DNA of 64,000 bases from Brachionus manjavacas (Eukaryota > Rotifera > Eurotatoria > Ploima > Brachionidae), in assembly GCA_019054805.1 (NCBI GenBank), contig JAHQIY010000007.1:873501-937500 (forward strand), given 5' to 3'. Position 1 is the stretch's first letter, and each line of letters starts with the position of its first letter. Of the stretch, positions 60,045-64,000 are shown piece after piece. The notes below the pieces were generated by a model. That model was given only the letters and a program-made list of their open reading frames with translations, was not told the DNA's origin and searched no databases. Position numbers and translations under genes: made by a program.

Positions 60045-60675
60045 TTAAATTTGAATTTGAGATTCTTCAGAACTAGAAGAAGAATTTTCAATACTGGAAT
60101 CATAGGATTCATTGGATTCGGAACTGCTTTCTTTTGTTTCATCTTTTTGATTGTTGTTCTTTATTAAATGATGACCATACTTAGATACAATTTTGTGGAT
60201 ATTACGTCTAGTTTTGCTAATTTTCTTATCATCATGTTCTTCCACTTTTAAAATGCCTAATAGATTAATATTGTATTTTTTCATTAACGAACTGTAAACA
60301 CCAAAATCTGCCTCTGGACTTGAATAAAGTGCATCCAAAACTTTCTGGTAGCATTTTTCATCAATAATTCGAATTCCATTCCTTTTAAATTTATTTCCAG
60401 AGTTTAAAAAATCATATTGGATTTTATGCTTCTTTTCAATCAGTTCTTTCGATAAAAGAATTTGTCTTCTCTTTCCAAATTTTGAATTAAATCCAATGAA
60501 AAAATCGTCATGTTTTCCGAGCTTTGGAGAAAATTCTCCTAATGCGTCGCATTTAATGTGTTGATATTCACTTAATTTAAAAAATTTAAAAAAAAATAAA
60601 ATATTTACTGATTTTTCTTGTACTTTGAACATTGCATAGATTGTGATATTTGAGAAAATGAACATACCAATTTAT
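60045..60675 (-). CDS. serine-rich-tailed protein, partial, possibly thyroglobulin type-1-like
   Basis: The main exon is 60045-60570. A single open frame could run up to an ATG at 60665, but a better model splices a 38-base GT..AG intron (60571-60608) to an upstream exon 60609-60675. This gives KLVCSFSQISQSMQCSKYKK, NHEYQHIKCDALGEFSPKLG, then KHDDFFIGFNSKFGKRR. The C-x3-G-x-F-x-P pattern resembles a thyroglobulin type-1 module whose CWC cysteines are lost. That is a weak resemblance; a growth-factor-like strand pattern (FFIGFN) is another weak one. A helical region (CYQKVLDALYSSPEADFGVY) and an acidic Ser/Glu tail (DSSIENSSSSSEESQIQI) follow. The first exon was not found before LASP. Confidence 0.5.
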
Positions 60676-61160
60676 CTAATGATTTATTTTTTTTAATAAT
60701 TTACAATAATTAAAATTTTTGAAAAAATTCTACTTTTTAAATTTGACGAATAAACTTGATTGATTAACCAAGCTAAAATTATTAAATTAATCGACTTGAA
60801 AATCATGATTAAATTGTTACAGCTTAATTTTAGACGCGCTGTTTTATAATAAAAAATCAAGACCAAAAATTGAATAGAAAAATGATTATTTATTTGATTG
60901 AATGAAAATTTAGATTTTTAATTTATAAAGACTTGGTATATAATTATTGCATTATTTGCAAAGCAAATAAAGAAATAAAAATTTTTGCTGAACATTTTTG
61001 AAATGAAAAAACAAAATGAACTTTCTAATTTTTATAAACAATTTTATTTTAAAGAAAAAATTAAAATAAGAATTTTAATATACAATTGGTATTAATTCTA
61101 ATTACGAATATTAATGGAAAATTTTACATAGCTGACAAAAAATTTTAACACATTGAGTAC
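60676..61160. other. AT-rich stretch, nothing seen
   Basis: Holds the LASP 3' flank and any missing 5' exon of the neighbouring gene; no candidate exon stands out. Confidence 0.4.
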
Positions 61161-63664
61161 TTAAAAATAATCAATAGGTTCGGCGTAGTTGGCCGGAAAC
61201 ATGCCATGTTTGCCAGTTTTTTCATGAACGCCAATCATCCAGCCGATATCGATTTGTTCACAATTGATAAATTTGTCTCCATCTCTAAAACTAATTTCAT
61301 CATCTTCCTTAGCATCATAATCATAAATAGCCTTATAAACCGTGGTTTTTATGTCTTTGTTAAAAGCATGTATATCTATCATGGTATTTGTTTGCACTGA
61401 TAAATGACCATTTCCGTTCAAATGATTACACGAATGTCCATTTTGATAGCTTCCATTTATTGAACCATTTGATCCATTCTGGTAAGTTATATTGGACAAT
61501 GAGGTATATGTCTGTAATTTGGCCTGAGGCTGATACAAATTACTAGTCGAATAAATTCCAGCTTTGGCCTGGTTTGATGGATTTTTCACATGAATTTCGC
61601 TGCTTAAAGGATCATAATCAGAAATGTGTCCTATTTTTCGACTGCTGTTTTCCATTGTTAAATTTTCACCTGATTTAAAGGTAGCAATTAAACCGTGACC
61701 ATTCGATGCTTTTTCTTTTTCTGGTGTTTTGTTGGTATTTTCTACCGATTGTATAGGTCGTTTTTTATTTTTTTCAAACTCTTCGTGATATTTTGCCTAA
61801 ATATCCAAAATATAAAGTTAGAAATAAATATTTGAATTTGTTTTTCAATTACTTGACTGATTATTTTACTGTTTTCCAGAATTCTCCTTGTTTCCGGATC
61901 GTCTGCCACAACTGTATATATTCCCTTGCTTTTTTCAAAATCTTCGTGATATTTTACCTTCAAAAAATATTCATTAGTTTTTCAACTTATCTATGCTACA
62001 ATTTACATTGCTTTGTAACTTGGTATTTTCTTTGATTCGTAGCAATTCGGGGTTTTCACTTACAACTGTAGGTTTTTGTTGAGGGTAATGGCTTTATATT
62101 TGAAAAAAAATATAGATAAAGTGCTTAGCTTTTTTATCAGTAAGTATCTGATAAGCATTAAATCCAAGTAGATGATAAGTTTAGTTAAAAAAAAAAAGTG
62201 AATTTTAGATTATTTATTGATTGATCGATTTATTCCACCCGAAAATAAAAGAGCAGATTCGGCCTTATTTTAATCAATTAATTTAAATGATGGCTCAAAT
62301 CGGATAAAATAAACATTGATCTGAAAATTTCATGCAAAAAAAACAAGCAAAAGAGTGGCTTGAGAACCTAGAATTTCTTTCCATCATTAAGCTTATTCAA
62401 AGTTAAATTCTTAAATTTCAAAAATTATTTAACTCAGTGCGCTTGTGAAGAGTAAAGTTTCTTTTAATTAAATTAAATAATATTTATTTAAAAATTGTAA
62501 TACAAGCCCGAAAAATTTAAATTTTTTTTGGATCAAATTTTTGTTATTGAAGAAAAATTAATCAATTCTCAAAAAGCTTAAATAAAGTCGATTCTCGCAC
62601 TAACGAAGCTTAAAATTAAGTTAAATATTTTATTTATCTTTTAATTATTCATTTATTATTAGAAAAAAAATAAAATTTTTTATAAATTAAACAATTTTTT
62701 TTTAAAATAAGTTCAAAGCGACCGTTCGAAACAGTCCTGGGTTAAACCCAAACTTTTTTACAAAAAAAAAAGTTAAATCTTTTAGAAAAAAAAATTAAGA
62801 GTGGAAATTAGTACAAAATTAGAACTCTTGAATCTGTCTAATGTAATCAAATAAAAGTGACTAAAATTCACGATTTATTAATCTTTTGAAAAATAATAAT
62901 CTATTGATTTAATAAATCAAAAATATTTTTGAACACATCAAAATATAAAAAAATTTTAATTTCTTCTAAATATGAAATTTAGAGGAAAAAATTGAAATTT
63001 GAAATTTAAAATTAGTTTTGTTGTATTAGTCGGTGCATTCGACGTAATTCTAAAGACTGGTTTATGCATTAATTCTAAAAGTAAATTAAAGTACTTAAAA
63101 GATTTAAGTTTAGACTGCATAACTTTGATTAAGATGTAACATTGACTGTATCACTTGAAATAATCTACAAGACTTATTTTTTCCCTTCAAAATAAGAGTT
63201 GAAAAACTTTTTAATTTTTTTTAATTAAAAATTTTGTTTGAAATTTTTTTAAATATTAAAATTAAATCCAGCACAAAAGTTTTGGCTAAATGAAGAACTG
63301 GCTGAATCTAATAAATATTTACGGATGAAACCATTCTTATAGAATTTATTTTAAATTAAAATTGATATTAAAAAATTTTAAACAAAAGCTTACAAAATAG
63401 AACTAAAATTTAACAAAAAACATATTTTACTTACACAAAACAATAGGGTTGTTTATCGAAACCTTTATAGTTTTTCATATTCAAAATTGAATTGCAAACC
63501 GAACATCTGAAACAATTTTTATGCCAAATCTGAACCCAAAAAAAATGTTTAAAAATTTTTCTGTTTATTATTTTCCGCATACGAACCTTATCCAAACATT
63601 TTAGTTCTTCAATTGGATACACTGACTTTTCGCATTTAGCGCACTTTTTTGGAGTACCGAACAT
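61161..63664 (-). CDS. LASP1: LIM and SH3 domain protein (LASP)
   Basis: Five exons: 63587-63664, 63435-63529, 62007-62091, 61853-61957, 61161-61796; phases agree; 332 aa. A LIM domain at the start ([48 protein letters not shown], then HYP) has the zinc ligands C-C-H-C and C-C-C-H. Two nebulin repeats follow ([50 protein letters not shown]). A low-complexity linker rich in Asn/Gly/Ser leads to a C-terminal SH3 domain ([20 protein letters not shown], then [20 protein letters not shown]). This is the standard LASP architecture: an actin-binding scaffold at focal adhesions and the cell cortex. The 1.34-kb intron 3 (62092-63434) is the only long one. Confidence 0.96.
62092..63434 (-). other. long first-half intron of LASP
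   Basis: AT-rich, no exon, RNA gene or repeat seen on either strand. It separates the LIM exons from the nebulin exons. Confidence 0.6.
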
Positions 63665-64000
63665 TTTGTTTTCGATTTAACTCTAAATATCTTCTTTTTA
63701 TATATAAATACAAAATAGCCTAGTCTAAAATATAATAGATTTATGAGAAAAATAGAAAAAATTCGAATGCAAACAATAATTAAAATTCAAATATTGAACG
63801 CTTGTTTTCTTAAAGCGATCTTCTTGAATTGCCTAGCATAGCTAGCCATTGCAAATATATGAACAATTCAGCAAAACCAAATAAAAATAATTTGATTTTC
63901 ATTAAATAAAGAAAAAAATATGCTAAAAATTTCAATTGGGAAAAAAATATCGACCGGTAACTAAATTGACAATGTCAAACACACTAGAGAAACATGAAAA
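63665..64000. other. LASP 5' flank
   Basis: AT-rich. TATATATAAA lies about 40 bases upstream of the LASP ATG on the minus strand and could be a TATA-like element or chance in this composition. Confidence 0.3.

Noticed and set aside
63700-63715. TATA box of LASP
   Set aside because: The word is present but the whole region is A/T; it cannot be told from chance, so it is only mentioned in the flank entry.

Overview
The window is very AT-rich animal DNA. Its genes are split by many short introns (often 30-70 bases) with GT..AG ends, and between the genes lie long AT-rich stretches and decayed transposons. Hallmark host genes (LASP with LIM, nebulin repeats and SH3; CFAP251/WDR66; PLAC8; SLC6; SLC26 with STAS domain) show a ciliated metazoan. 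AT content, tiny introns and gene style would suit a monogonont rotifer such as Brachionus or another small spiralian; that assignment is inference. No virus-like, LTR-type, CRISPR or prokaryotic element was seen.

Layout. 1-954 (-): 5' part of an SLC6 sodium-dependent transporter, cut by the window edge. 3.2-11.4 kb: a LINE scrap, SLC26 copy A (-, one frameshift), a tRNA-derived SINE (-), and a LINE (-) that kept ORF1 zinc knuckles but lost its reverse transcriptase. 11.4-18 kb: decayed gene-like pieces (-), a LINE (+) with a long open reverse transcriptase, and a second LINE (-) split by a TTACGTAA-rich miniature transposon. 18.6-21.5 kb (-): SLC26 copy B, open and spliceable. 21.5-25.4 kb: Mutator-like DNA transposon remnant, LINE (+), decayed duplicate of the flank of copy A, and two direct copies of the miniature transposon. 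26.0-29.3 kb (-): SLC26 copy C, divergent and intact. 29.3-40.7 kb: nearly gene-free, with two LINE scraps and one or two orphan exons. 40.7-46.2 kb (+): a 12-exon single-pass receptor-like gene with one EGF domain and no recognised family. 46.8-51.1 kb (-): a LINE scrap and a nearly complete but broken LINE. 52.55-58.6 kb (+): PLAC8-type gene, then CFAP251. 58.8-63.7 kb (-): a small secreted protein, a serine-rich protein of uncertain family, and LASP.

The clearest biology is the SLC26 array. Copies A and B share a block of about 2.32 kb, introns included, that is nearly identical, while their STAS ends and their flanks have diverged. This is the pattern of recent gene conversion between old tandem duplicates. 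Copy A carries a one-base loss in this block that copy B lacks, and copy B lacks the ancestral start codon kept by A and C. Exon coordinates below were worked out by eye from splice signals, reading phase and family similarity; no alignment or transcript data were available.
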